22,826 bases of DNA, from NCBI GenBank assembly GCA_002331575.1, contig DCZG01000004.1, positions 15,773-38,598 of the forward strand, written 5' to 3'. Below the pieces are notes generated by a model. The model did no database searches. It was not told where the DNA came from and was given only the letters and a program-made list of their open reading frames with translations. Source of the stretch: Atopobium sp. UBA2090 (GTDB lineage Bacteria > Actinomycetota > Coriobacteriia > Coriobacteriales > Atopobiaceae). The position numbers and the translations under genes are program-made. Within the stretch, counting starts at the first letter, position 1; each line of letters begins with the position of its first letter. Shown one piece after another: positions 14,909 to 21,992 of this stretch.

Positions 14909-15784
14909 CTAGACGGCGAGAGAGCCGATCTGAATCGTCGCGTTGGAGAGCAGCGTGTTGACGTAGTCGGTCCACTCGGTCGAAGCCTCGCTCGAAGCCG
15001 TCTGGTAGTCGCTGTAGGCGACGTAATAGGCGGCCTCGGCGGCCTCGTAAGTGGCGGAGTCGTTGGAGATGGAGTAGCTGGAGAGCGCCGTGTAGTAGGT
15101 GCCGTCGGTGCTGGCCCAGGTGTTGTTGGTGGCATCCCACTCGTCACCCGCAAGCGCGATGATGTACTGCGCATAGTCAGCGGAAGCGGTGTCGGTGCTG
15201 CCGTCGGAAGGAGCGGTCGGGGCGGTGGGAGCATCGGGGATCGTGGTGGTGACCTTGGCGTCACGGAGCTTCTTCATGAGAGCGGCGTCGGTGAGGATGG
15301 TCTTGGTGGTGTCCTCATCGAGGTTGTAGTTCGAGCCGATCGTGGCATAGTCGTCCGTGCCGAGCGTGTCGTTGGCATAGGTGGAGACGTCGTCGTCGGT
15401 CACGGAGTAGCCCTCGTCGGCAGCGGCCTTGAGCACGATCTGGTTGCGTGCGTAGCTCACGACGTCATCGGCAGTGGGCACGTTGTAGGTGTCGTCGTCG
15501 TTCTTCGCCGAGTCGAGCGAGGAGCTCGTCGTGATGACCTCGCGAGAGGTCACCTTGTAGGTCTCGCCACCATAGGTGTACGTGGCGATCGTGTCGTCGA
15601 GCTTGTCCTCCGTGCAGGTGGTCGCGCCGTCAAGCGACACGGAACTCGAGCTGCGGAACACGAAGTGACCCACGAGCACGCCGACGACAAGCGCCGCAAC
15701 GGCGATGGCCGCCCAGACGGGCGTGGAGAGGCCACCCTTGCGAGGGCTCGTCTCGATTGTCTTGTTCTCGTTCTCTTCTGCCAT
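14909..15784 (-). CDS. Membrane-anchored extracytoplasmic protein, possibly SurA_N-like
   Basis: A 291-residue protein from ATG 15784, preceded by AAGAGGTG. The longer open frame reaching 16153 lacks a good start and overlaps the HEAT gene, so it was not used. A charged 18-residue N-terminus (MAEENENKTIETSPRKGG) is followed by one membrane helix (VWAAIAVAALVVGVLVGHFVF, about 23-43). The remaining ~245 residues are outside and very rich in Asp, Thr, Ser, Tyr and Ala. The pattern YKVTSREVITTSS...ARNQIVLKAAADEGYSVTDDDV, with repeated helical segments, is reminiscent of the SurA N-terminal chaperone domain, but no PPIase domain follows. Could be a foldase relative or an anchored surface protein. 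It has its own terminator. Confidence 0.7.
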   Translation of the reverse strand: MAEENENKTIETSPRKGGLSTPVWAAIAVAALVVGVLVGHFVFRSSSSVSLDGATTCTEDKLDDTIATYTYGGETYKVTSREVITTSSSLDSAKNDDDTYNVPTADDVVSYARNQIVLKAAADEGYSVTDDDVSTYANDTLGTDDYATIGSNYNLDEDTTKTILTDAALMKKLRDAKVTTTIPDAPTAPTAPSDGSTDTASADYAQYIIALAGDEWDATNNTWASTDGTYYTALSSYSISNDSATYEAAEAAYYVAYSDYQTASSEASTEWTDYVNTLLSNATIQIGSLAV

Positions 15785-15962
15785 TGATTCACCTCTTTGA
15801 TTGGTGGGCACCAGCGATCGGCACCTCACTAACACACTCGGCCAAAACGTTATGATTCTATCGCAACGTCCACCTGTCTCCCACCATCGACAGAAAGACT
15901 CCCCCCCGCGCACACAACGTTGACCATTTCCTTGAGGTTGGGAGCAGAAACCTGGGAAGAAG

Positions 15963-15979
15963 GCGACCTCGGAGGTCGC
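15963..15979 (-). terminator. Terminator after the HEAT-repeat gene
   Basis: GCGACCT-CCG-AGGTCGC (minus strand) is a perfect 7-bp hairpin eight bases past the HEAT gene stop, followed by CTTCTTCCC. The weak U-tract lowers certainty. Confidence 0.6.
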
Positions 15980-15986
15980 GACGACT

Positions 15987-16580
15987 CTAGGACTTGAGCT
16001 CGGCGACGATCTCTGCGGAGAAGGACTTGATGTAGCCCATGCCGTTGGCCGCGTCGAACTCCACACGCGACGCGAGCGCCTTGGCGGTCTGCTTGGAGAT
16101 GTCGCCGCGGGCAAATCCGACGAGACCCACAAGCATGTCGTGGTACTCGGCATCCCCGTGGAAGCACTGGATCGCCTCGTCGAGCAGTGGCCACGCCCGG
16201 TCGGACCGGTCGGCGGACATCGAGCCGTAGGCGCAGAGGAACAGGAACGCGGCGAGTCTCACCGTGAACGACTCGTCATCGAAGAGCGACGCCTCCGCCC
16301 CCTCGAATGCCGGGTCGATCTCCTCGACGTGACCGGGCTCGAGCGTGGTCAGCGCGTCCATGGCCTCCCAGCGCGTCTGCGCCTCGGGACGATAGAGTGC
16401 GTCTACGAGCGCGGGGATGTGCTTCGAGACCTTCTCGGGGTCTGACTTGGCGTATGTCGCAAGCTCGTGCGCGGCCTCCTGGCGCCTGCGCCTGCTCGGA
16501 CTCGAGAGTCCCTCCACGAGCTCGTCGACGATGCCGTCGACGTCCTGGTCGGTGGTGACGTTCTTGTTCTCATCAGCCAT
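15987..16580 (-). CDS. HEAT-repeat protein
   Basis: A 197-residue acidic protein from ATG 16580 with GAAGGA nine bases before it. Helical pairs of about 35 residues recur: SRRRRQEAAHELATYAKSDPEKV, HIPALVDALYRPEAQTRWEAMDALTTL, FDDESFTVRLAAFLFLCAYG and DRAWPLLDEAIQCFHGDAEYHDMLVGLVGFA. This is a typical HEAT/ARM solenoid and suggests a protein- or RNA-binding scaffold rather than an enzyme. It follows the NYN gene by only 16 bp and is the last gene of the long minus-strand block, with a hairpin just after it. No catalytic motif is seen, and I do not know a characterised homologue. Coexpression with a putative RNase makes an accessory role in RNA metabolism an attractive guess. Confidence 0.75.
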   Translation of the reverse strand: MADENKNVTTDQDVDGIVDELVEGLSSPSRRRRQEAAHELATYAKSDPEKVSKHIPALVDALYRPEAQTRWEAMDALTTLEPGHVEEIDPAFEGAEASLFDDESFTVRLAAFLFLCAYGSMSADRSDRAWPLLDEAIQCFHGDAEYHDMLVGLVGFARGDISKQTAKALASRVEFDAANGMGYIKSFSAEIVAELKS

Positions 16581-16596
16581 GATGTCGTTCCTTCCT

Positions 16597-17379
16597 CTAC
16601 TCGCAGAAACCGTCGACGACCACGGTGCCGCTCTTCGGGTCTTGGTGGATGTCGATGAACCCTAGCTTGGCCGCCTCGCGAAGGAGCGCCGAGAACGACC
16701 GGTACCCATAGGACGCCTCCGAGAACTGCGGCCGCTTGCGGCGCATCATGTCCTTGAGAAGCGATGCCAGGATGAAGCTGTCGTTCTCGCGCTGGAAGGC
16801 GTCAATGGTCTCGAAGAGGAGCTGGTAGCAGTCCTCGTTCCCCTTGGGAACCTTGCCCTGGAAGTCGGGGATGCCCGTCTTGCTCGCGATGTCCTCGTAG
16901 AAGATGAACTCGTCGCACACCTCGGCCAGGAGCGAGCTCGTGGCCTCCTTCATGCCGACGCCGATGACGGTCTTGCCGAACTCCTTGAGCTTGGAGACGA
17001 GCGGCGAGAAGTCCGAGTCGCCGGAGAGAATGGCGAAGGTGTCGATGTGCTCCTTCGTGAGGCAGACCTCGACGGCGTCCACGGAGAGGCGGATGTCTGC
17101 CGAGTTCTTGCCGGTGAAGGCACGGTCGGGAATCTCGATGAGCTCGACGCCCAGCTCGTGAAGGGGCGTGACGGCGTCGGAGAAGCGCTGCCAGTCGCAG
17201 TAGGCGCGCTTCGAGGCGATGCGGCCCTTGTCGACGAGACGCTCGAAGATGAGCTTGACGTCGGGCATCGGACCCGCCTCCTGGTGTCCGTTGCGCTTGC
17301 GCTTGCCCGTGCCGAGGGCGAGGTTCTCGTAGTCGATGAACACCGCGATGGAGCTCTGCGGGGTTTCGGTATTACTCAT
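16597..17379 (-). CDS. NYN-domain putative RNase with C-terminal OST-HTH/LOTUS domain
   Basis: A 260-residue protein. Residues 1-~165 form a LabA/DUF88-like NYN (PIN-fold) domain with the expected acidic residues: D16 in VFIDYENLA, D95 in NSADIRLSVDAVEV, and D121/D123 in ILSGDSDFSPLV. These bind metal in NYN ribonucleases. Residues ~180-258 (DCYQLLFETIDAFQRENDSFILASLLKDMMRRKRPQFSEASYGYRSFSALLREA) match an OST-HTH/LOTUS domain, an RNA-binding winged helix, ending in KSGTVVVDGF. The pairing is a known bacterial arrangement and suggests a structured-RNA nuclease. The start at 17379 lies 3 bp after the previous stop, with AAGGAAG upstream, so it is coupled to the membrane protein gene. Catalytic residues look complete; the substrate is unknown. 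Confidence 0.88.
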   Translation of the reverse strand: MSNTETPQSSIAVFIDYENLALGTGKRKRNGHQEAGPMPDVKLIFERLVDKGRIASKRAYCDWQRFSDAVTPLHELGVELIEIPDRAFTGKNSADIRLSVDAVEVCLTKEHIDTFAILSGDSDFSPLVSKLKEFGKTVIGVGMKEATSSLLAEVCDEFIFYEDIASKTGIPDFQGKVPKGNEDCYQLLFETIDAFQRENDSFILASLLKDMMRRKRPQFSEASYGYRSFSALLREAAKLGFIDIHQDPKSGTVVVDGFCE

Positions 17380-17382
17380 ATG

Positions 17383-17826
17383 CTACTTTCTTCCTTTCGG
17401 ATTCTTCTCTTCGTCAGAGGTGTCGGAACCGGCGACGCTCATGAACTCCGGCTCGGGCGTGCCCTCCTTGCGGGCGCGGCGAACCGCCTCGGCGTTGCCG
17501 TTCTTCGACCTCCGAAGATGGTCCTTGTTGACTTTGAACGTCTTGTCCACGAACTTCCACGGGCCGACGCTCTCGCCGAAGCCCATCTTGCAGCCGGCCA
17601 TCCCACCCGCGATGATACCGAACGGGACGCCCGTGACCACGTAGACCGTGAGCATCATGCAGATGGCGATGCCCGCCACGCCGATGCCGTAGATCTTGAG
17701 GTTGGCGATGAGGTAGTCGTGCTTGGTGACGCACCCCTGCCCCCAGCCCTCACCGAGGTTCATGCCGAGCATGATGCCGAAGGCGAGGAAGAGGATGAAG
17801 AGTATGGCGAGGGCGAAGTCGATCAT
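17383..17826 (-). CDS. Small membrane protein of unknown function
   Basis: A 147-residue protein. The first helix is MIDFALAILFILFLAFGIMLGM. A second hydrophobic segment, IYGIGVAGIAICMMLTVYVV, leads into a Gly-rich stretch (GVPFGIIAGGMAGCKMGFG). The last ~55 residues are hydrophilic with a basic run (KDHLRRSKNGNAEAVRRARKEG) and an acidic/basic tail. Probably two or three membrane passes with a cytoplasmic tail. It starts three bases after the dehydrogenase stop with a poor Shine-Dalgarno, so translational coupling is likely, and it is followed three bases later by the NYN gene. I do not recognise a family. Confidence 0.75.
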   Translation of the reverse strand: MIDFALAILFILFLAFGIMLGMNLGEGWGQGCVTKHDYLIANLKIYGIGVAGIAICMMLTVYVVTGVPFGIIAGGMAGCKMGFGESVGPWKFVDKTFKVNKDHLRRSKNGNAEAVRRARKEGTPEPEFMSVAGSDTSDEEKNPKGRK

Positions 17827-17829
17827 GTG

Positions 17830-18858
17830 CTACGCCCGTCCGTGCCGGCGAGGAAGGTGATAGAAGTTCCTCGGGTCGTTGGGGTCGGACTCGGGGCCTG
17901 CCTCTGCGGCACCGTCCGAATCCTCGTCATCCCCGCCCTCGATGCGGGACCAGTCGAGACCGGCGGCCTTCTGGTCATCGGCCTCGGCGTAGAGCAACGT
18001 GATCGCCTGCGTGCCCAGCCGGCTTCCGCCGATCTCGCAGAGCGTGTCATAGAGCGCGAAGGCGGTGTCCGCCCCGGGGAGGGTGACGTCGAGGTCCTCT
18101 GCCTGCTGAAGCGCGAGGCCGATGTCCTTGCGCAGGTGCTCGGAGAGGAAGCCGGGGCGATAGTCCCCCTCGAGCGACTTCGGCGCAAGTCTCTCGAGCG
18201 CGACCGAACCTCCCATGCCGGACCCCACCATCTCGAGCATCTGGGCCACGTCGAGCCCACCCTGCTCGGCGAGCGCCATGGCGTCGGCGTAGCCGACCAT
18301 GCACGAGGCGAGAGAAACCTGGTTGCAGAGCTTGCCCGTCTGACCCTTGCCCGCGCCTCCCATGTAGAAGACCTTGTCCGAGAAGGTCCTGAGGATGGGG
18401 AGCACCGGCGCGAGGTCCTTCTCGACAGCTCCGGCGATGAGCGTGAGCGTGCCCGCGATGGCACCGGCATCCCCGCCCGTGACGGGGCAGTCGAAGGCGT
18501 GCTTGTCCTCAACCTCGGCGGCGTCGTGGATGTCGCGCGCGAGCTGGGGCGACGAGGTGGTGAGGTCGATCAGGTAGGCGCCGCGCTTCGTGGCGCGGAT
18601 GAGGCCGTTCGTGGCGAGGTAGACGTCCTCGACGTCGGAGGGATAGCCGACCATGGTAAAGACGACGTCGGCGTCCTTGGCGGCCTCGGCGGGACTGTCC
18701 GCCCAGTGGGCGCCGCGAGCGAGAAGCACCTCGGCCTTCGCCTTGGTGCGGTTGTGCACGGTGACGTCGTAGCCGGCATCCATGATGTGGCCGGCGATGG
18801 GCGCGCCCATGATACCCGTGCCGATGAAGGCGACCTTGCTGTTACGCGTGATGAGCAT
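17830..18858 (-). CDS. Beta-hydroxyacid dehydrogenase (3-hydroxyisobutyrate dehydrogenase / tartronate semialdehyde reductase family)
   Basis: A 342-residue NAD(P)-dependent oxidoreductase. It has the Rossmann loop VAFIGTGIMGAPIAGHIMDAG at the N-terminus and VVFTMVGYPSDVEDVYL. The substrate-binding motif FDCPVTGGDAGAIAGTLTLIAGA and the catalytic lysine in GKGQTGKLCNQV, shared by this family, are also present. The family interconverts beta-hydroxyacids and their semialdehydes; the exact substrate cannot be chosen. AAGGATC precedes ATG 18858. After the normal end of the fold at about residue 295 there is an unusual ~45-residue acidic tail (GGDDEDSDGAAEAGPESDPND) ending in a basic HLPRRHGRA. It lies 27 bp after degV and 3 bp before the membrane protein gene. 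Confidence 0.9.
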   Translation of the reverse strand: MLITRNSKVAFIGTGIMGAPIAGHIMDAGYDVTVHNRTKAKAEVLLARGAHWADSPAEAAKDADVVFTMVGYPSDVEDVYLATNGLIRATKRGAYLIDLTTSSPQLARDIHDAAEVEDKHAFDCPVTGGDAGAIAGTLTLIAGAVEKDLAPVLPILRTFSDKVFYMGGAGKGQTGKLCNQVSLASCMVGYADAMALAEQGGLDVAQMLEMVGSGMGGSVALERLAPKSLEGDYRPGFLSEHLRKDIGLALQQAEDLDVTLPGADTAFALYDTLCEIGGSRLGTQAITLLYAEADDQKAAGLDWSRIEGGDDEDSDGAAEAGPESDPNDPRNFYHLPRRHGRA

Positions 18859-18885
18859 GCACGTGATCCTTCCGAGATGGCTTCG

Positions 18886-19944
18886 CTACTGCTTGGTGTC
18901 GGGGTCTCCGCCACGGACCTTGTGGGCGATGCGGTCGCTGAGGGACATCTTTTCGCGGCGGTCGGTGCCCCAGAACACGATGGCCACCATGCCCGAGCCG
19001 ACGTGGGCGCCGAGGGTGGGACCGATGGAGCTGCGAATCACGGTGATGTCCTCGCAGCCCTTCTCCTTGCGAATCTGCCCCTCGAGCCAGTCGGCGTCGT
19101 GCTCTGCGTCCGCAGACATGATGCCGATGGGAAGCGACGGATCGTGGGAGTAGTTGTCGCGGAACTCCTGGACGAGCGCACGCAACGCCTTCTTGCGGCC
19201 GCGGCACATGCCGTTGACCGTGAGCGACCCGCTCGTGTCGAAGGAGAGCTCCGGCTTGACGTCGAGCTTGCCGCCGATGTTGGCCGCGGCGGGGGGAATG
19301 CGTCCGCCGGCAGCGAGGATCTTCATGTCGTCGATGGTGAAGTAGCCGTGCACGAAGTAGCGTGCGTCCTTCGCCCACTCGAAGAGCTGTCGGGCCGTGA
19401 GGCCCATCGACGCCTGGTGCACGCATTCGATGGCGAGAAGTTCGGCCGCGGAGGAGGGGCACACGTTGTCGAGCACATAGAGCTCGAAGTCGGGATGCTT
19501 GTCGCGAACATACTGCGCCGCCTGCTCGGCGGCGTAGAAGGAGGACGAGAGGCCCGCGGTGAACGCGAGGTAGAGCGTGGGCGTGCCCTCCTTGGCGGCC
19601 TCCTCGAAGCAGTCGAGGTAGGAGCCGGGCGTGACCGCCGCGGTGGTGTAGTGGAACCCCTTGCTCTTCCGCATGCCCTCGTAGAACTCGTGCGGAGTCT
19701 GCGACCTCCAGTTGTCGTCGAGGTGCTCGCCGTCGGGACCGACGTAGGAGAACTCGATGACCTTCACGCCGAGACGCTCGGCGACGCCCTGCGCGAAGTC
19801 CGCGCAGGAGTCCACGATGATGTTCACGTTGCGCCTGTTGTGATAGGCCTTGCCCAGGCGCGCAATCTCTTGCGGCACCTGGGCATCGGTAACTCCATCT
19901 GTCTGGGCAGACTCACTGGCTTCTGAGTTGTCCTTACTGCTCAT
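18886..19944 (-). CDS. DegV family fatty-acid-binding protein
   Basis: A 352-residue protein. I start it at ATG 19944, not the in-frame ATG 19977, because GAGGAAGAG lies immediately upstream. The start overlaps the hpf stop by 11 bp. After a ~38-residue acidic, Ser-rich leader, the DegV fold begins with VNIIVDSCADF (D45, S46), then FHYTTAAVTPGSYLDCFEEAAKEG and LYLAFTAGLSSSFYAAEQAA. MKILAAGGRIPPAAANIGGKLDVKPEL and a terminal domain with SSIGPTLGAHVGSGMVAIVFWG follow. DegV proteins bind a fatty acid and, as FakB, present it to the kinase FakA for phosphorylation in lipid synthesis. No fakA is seen here. The leader is longer than usual. Confidence 0.92.
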   Translation of the reverse strand: MSSKDNSEASESAQTDGVTDAQVPQEIARLGKAYHNRRNVNIIVDSCADFAQGVAERLGVKVIEFSYVGPDGEHLDDNWRSQTPHEFYEGMRKSKGFHYTTAAVTPGSYLDCFEEAAKEGTPTLYLAFTAGLSSSFYAAEQAAQYVRDKHPDFELYVLDNVCPSSAAELLAIECVHQASMGLTARQLFEWAKDARYFVHGYFTIDDMKILAAGGRIPPAAANIGGKLDVKPELSFDTSGSLTVNGMCRGRKKALRALVQEFRDNYSHDPSLPIGIMSADAEHDADWLEGQIRKEKGCEDITVIRSSIGPTLGAHVGSGMVAIVFWGTDRREKMSLSDRIAHKVRGGDPDTKQ

Positions 19945-20527
19945 TCTCTTCCTCAATCTTGGGCTTGATGATGCCATAGCCCCCGTGCTTGCGATGGTAG
20001 ATCACGTTCACGAGACCGGTGGTGGCGTTTGTGAACACATAGAAGTCATGGCCGAGAAGGTCGGTCTGAACGAGCGCCTCCTCCTCGGTCATGGGAGTGA
20101 GCTCGACGTACTTCTCGCGGACGAGCTGATCGTCATCGTCGCCGGACGCCGGGGGATCGATGAGGCTCGCCAGGTCATCGATGCTGGGGGCGGAGACCTT
20201 CTCCGCGGCGGCGCGCTGACGGCGATCGACCACGCGGGTCTTGTACTTGCGGAGCTGGCGGGAGACCTTATCGGCGGCATCATCGATCGCGGAGAACATG
20301 TCATCGGAGCTGGCGACCACGCGCACCACGTTGTCACGGACGAAGACGGTGACCTCGGCGGTCTTCCTGTCGGGGTTGGAGGGGTTCTTGTCGACGCGAA
20401 GAACGACGTCGCAGGTCATGGGCTGGATGTCAAACACCTTGAGCGCGTTGCCCACCTTTTCCTCGACGCGCGCGCGGAGCGCATCGGACACGGTGACCTT
20501 ACGGCCGGAGATCTTGATGTCCACCAT
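19934..20527 (-). CDS. hpf: Long-form ribosome hibernation promoting factor
   Basis: A 197-residue protein from ATG 20527, with GAGGAGG seven bases upstream; the open frame extends further to 20575 but has no RBS there. The N-terminal domain (MVDIKISGRKVTVSDALRARVEEKVGNALKVF, through DDMFSAIDDAADKVSRQLRKYKTR) is the S30AE/RaiA fold that binds the 30S decoding groove. A linker leads to the C-terminal dimerisation domain (~130-190; DFYVFTNATTGLVNVIYHRKHGGYGII), which joins two 70S ribosomes into inactive 100S particles in stationary phase. Length and both domains are normal for the long form. The stop lies inside the degV start. The structured RNA and lipoprotein gene lie upstream; a hairpin precedes the RBS. 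Confidence 0.96.
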   Translation of the reverse strand: MVDIKISGRKVTVSDALRARVEEKVGNALKVFDIQPMTCDVVLRVDKNPSNPDRKTAEVTVFVRDNVVRVVASSDDMFSAIDDAADKVSRQLRKYKTRVVDRRQRAAAEKVSAPSIDDLASLIDPPASGDDDDQLVREKYVELTPMTEEEALVQTDLLGHDFYVFTNATTGLVNVIYHRKHGGYGIIKPKIEEENEQ

Positions 20528-20557
20528 TCGTGCCTCCTCTAGATTGCCTGGGACAGC

Positions 20558-20576
20558 GATGCCCGATTCGGGCATC
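20558..20576 (-). promoter_or_regulatory. Hairpin in the hpf leader
   Basis: GATGCCCG-AAT-CGGGCATC (minus strand) is a perfect 8-bp stem with a 3-base loop, 31 bases before the hpf ATG and about 70 past the lipoprotein stop. No U-tract follows, so it is more likely an mRNA stability or leader structure than a terminator. Confidence 0.45.
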
Positions 20577-20644
20577 CCCTGTTGCCTTCATACCCAAACG
20601 GCGCGAGAAGAATAGCCTCATTTCGGACACGCCGCCAGAACAAC

Positions 20645-21649
20645 CTAATTGGTGGTCGAGTTCGTGGTGCCCGTGGTGGTGTCTGACGTGCTGGTCTTGG
20701 AGCTCGAGGAGCCCGTGGTGCTCGCGCCGTTGGAGCTCACCGTGTCGAGGACCTGACTGGACGAGGTGATTCCCTGAATCTGGTCGGCAGAGGTGAGGTC
20801 GGCCATGCCACCAATCCAGCGAGAGCGGATGATGCCCATCACGCCGTTGCCCTGGATGGACTTGAGCGCCGTCTGGATTGAGGTCTGGAGCGTCGTATCG
20901 TCGGTGGCGACGGCGATGCCCGCAGGTGTGGGCGTGTCGAGTGTCCCCGCGAGGGCGATGTCCTTGTAGGCGGATGCGAGGTAGGCACCTGCATAGGCGT
21001 CGCAGAGCGCGAAGTCGACCGAGCCCGCCTCGAGGGAGACGAACGCCTCGTTGAGGTTGGTGCAGGAGCGCTCGGTGAGCACGAGGGTGGTGTTGGCGAG
21101 CGTGCGCTCGGAGACCGAGCCGGCCTGGAGGGCAACGCTCTTGCCGCTGAGGTCGGAAGACGAGAGCGTGGTGGCGGTGCCGCGATGGAAGAGCGCCGAA
21201 GCGGTCTCGGCATAGGAGCCCACGACGGTGCAGCCGGAGTCCTCGGACGACTTGACGTCCATCACGATGTCGCAGGTGGACCCGAGGTTGGAGCTGATGC
21301 CCGAGACCTCGACGTACTTGACGTCGAGACCGAGCTGGTCGGCGATGGCTGCGGCCACGTCGACGTCGATGCCCGCGTACTCTCCGTCGGACGTCGTATA
21401 GCACATGGGGGCGGTGCTGTTGGAGACCCTCAGGCCGACCGTGAGGACGCCGTCCTCGATGGTCGTCCCGGAGGACACGGAGCTCGAGCGCTCGGAGCGC
21501 CGGGCGGACTTAGCCTCGGAGACCGACGTCGGCGTCATGAAGGAGTCGAGGTCGAAGCTGAAGGGACCCACGGTGCAGCCTGCGAGAACGACAGCGACCG
21601 CGAGCACGGCAACCGCTCCCAGCATGCGAAGCACTCTGCCTGATTTCAT
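20645..21649 (-). CDS. Solute-binding lipoprotein of the polar amino acid ABC type (SBP_bac_3)
   Basis: A 334-residue protein. A lipoprotein signal (MKSGRVLRMLGAVAVLAVAVVLAGC) has lipobox L22-A23-G24-C25. A Ser/Arg-rich linker follows, then a periplasmic-binding fold: DGVLTVGLRVSNSTAPMCY, EYAGIDVDVAAAIADQLGLDVKYVEV, LSGKSVALQAGSVSE, FVSLEAGSVDFALCDAYAGAYL, and IQGNGVMGIIRSRWIGG. The last ~50 residues are low-complexity Ser/Thr. The family delivers polar amino acids or small organic cations to ABC permeases, but no permease or ATPase gene is present, so it is an orphan here or serves a transporter elsewhere. It starts 34 bases after the structured RNA ends, raising the possibility that the RNA is part of its 5' leader. 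Confidence 0.9.
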   Translation of the reverse strand: MKSGRVLRMLGAVAVLAVAVVLAGCTVGPFSFDLDSFMTPTSVSEAKSARRSERSSSVSSGTTIEDGVLTVGLRVSNSTAPMCYTTSDGEYAGIDVDVAAAIADQLGLDVKYVEVSGISSNLGSTCDIVMDVKSSEDSGCTVVGSYAETASALFHRGTATTLSSSDLSGKSVALQAGSVSERTLANTTLVLTERSCTNLNEAFVSLEAGSVDFALCDAYAGAYLASAYKDIALAGTLDTPTPAGIAVATDDTTLQTSIQTALKSIQGNGVMGIIRSRWIGGMADLTSADQIQGITSSSQVLDTVSSNGASTTGSSSSKTSTSDTTTGTTNSTTN

Positions 21650-21680
21650 CTCTACCTCGTCTCTCCCCTCGGATCCACAA

Positions 21681-21937
21681 CGCCTTACCCAGCTGACCTG
21701 GTATTTGACCCCACACTCGCGTACCGGGGCCTTCGCTCGGAACGCCGTGGCGCCCTCACTGGCAACCCTCTCGCCCGCGAGGCGGTATGCCTCTCAAGTG
21801 TGACGGGCGGTACGACTGACTTCTAGGACGAGCCATGCTCGCCCGGACGCGTACGCCCGGACTTACGTGGATCCTTTTGACCTCGTCTGCCATGGACTTG
21901 GGGGCGAACCCCCGCAACCACAGACCTGGGTAAGGTG
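21681..21937 (-). ncRNA. raiA RNA: Structured noncoding RNA, probable raiA-motif RNA
   Basis: About 255 nt with no coding frame and strong structure. The terminal helix is a perfect 10 bp: CCUUACCCAG (21935-21926) with CUGGGUAAGG (21692-21683). Inside lie GGGGG-UUCG-CCCCC (21913-21900), a CCGGGCGUAC...GUCCGG hairpin (21860-21843), CGAGC/GCUCG (21841-21829), and a nested stem CGCCCG/CGGGCG enclosing GAGGC/GCCUC (21809-21772). TATAAT (21949-21944) sets transcription to begin at the first base of the terminal helix. From memory, raiA-motif RNAs occur in Firmicutes and Actinobacteria, often between comFC and the raiA/hpf gene; exactly that context is seen here, with one lipoprotein gene inserted. 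Identification rests on context and architecture, not a covariance search. No U-tract terminator follows. Confidence 0.72.
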
Positions 21938-21943
21938 AAATCG

Positions 21944-21949
21944 ATTATA
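21944..21949 (-). promoter_or_regulatory. -10 element of the structured RNA
   Basis: A consensus TATAAT on the minus strand lies seven bases before the 5' end of the terminal helix. The -35 region is GC-rich and poor. It separates RNA expression from comFC read-through. Confidence 0.65.
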
Positions 21950-21992
21950 CCCGAGTGCCGTCCGCCGCGGGAGCGAATCAGAATCGTTGCCG

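Noticed and set aside
14909..16153. Extending the membrane-anchored protein to the upstream start at 16153
   Set aside because: The extra N-terminus is antisense-like low-complexity that overlaps the HEAT gene; ATG 15784 has a good ribosome site and precedes the membrane helix.
17047..19926. A 959-codon plus-strand open frame
   Set aside because: It lies antisense to the NYN, membrane protein, dehydrogenase and degV genes, its composition is Arg/Gly/Val/Asp/Glu-rich low-complexity, and it matches no family. It is a shadow of GC-rich codon use.
21681..21937. RNase P RNA, tmRNA, 6S RNA, SRP RNA or lysine riboswitch
   Set aside because: Conserved cores were looked for and not found: no ACAGAAA/GAGGAAAGTCC set, no tRNA-like end with CCA, no GGTCAGG-GGAAGG SRP core, no lysine aptamer core. 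A GAGCATGGCTCG stretch resembles part of 6S RNA, but the rest does not fit.
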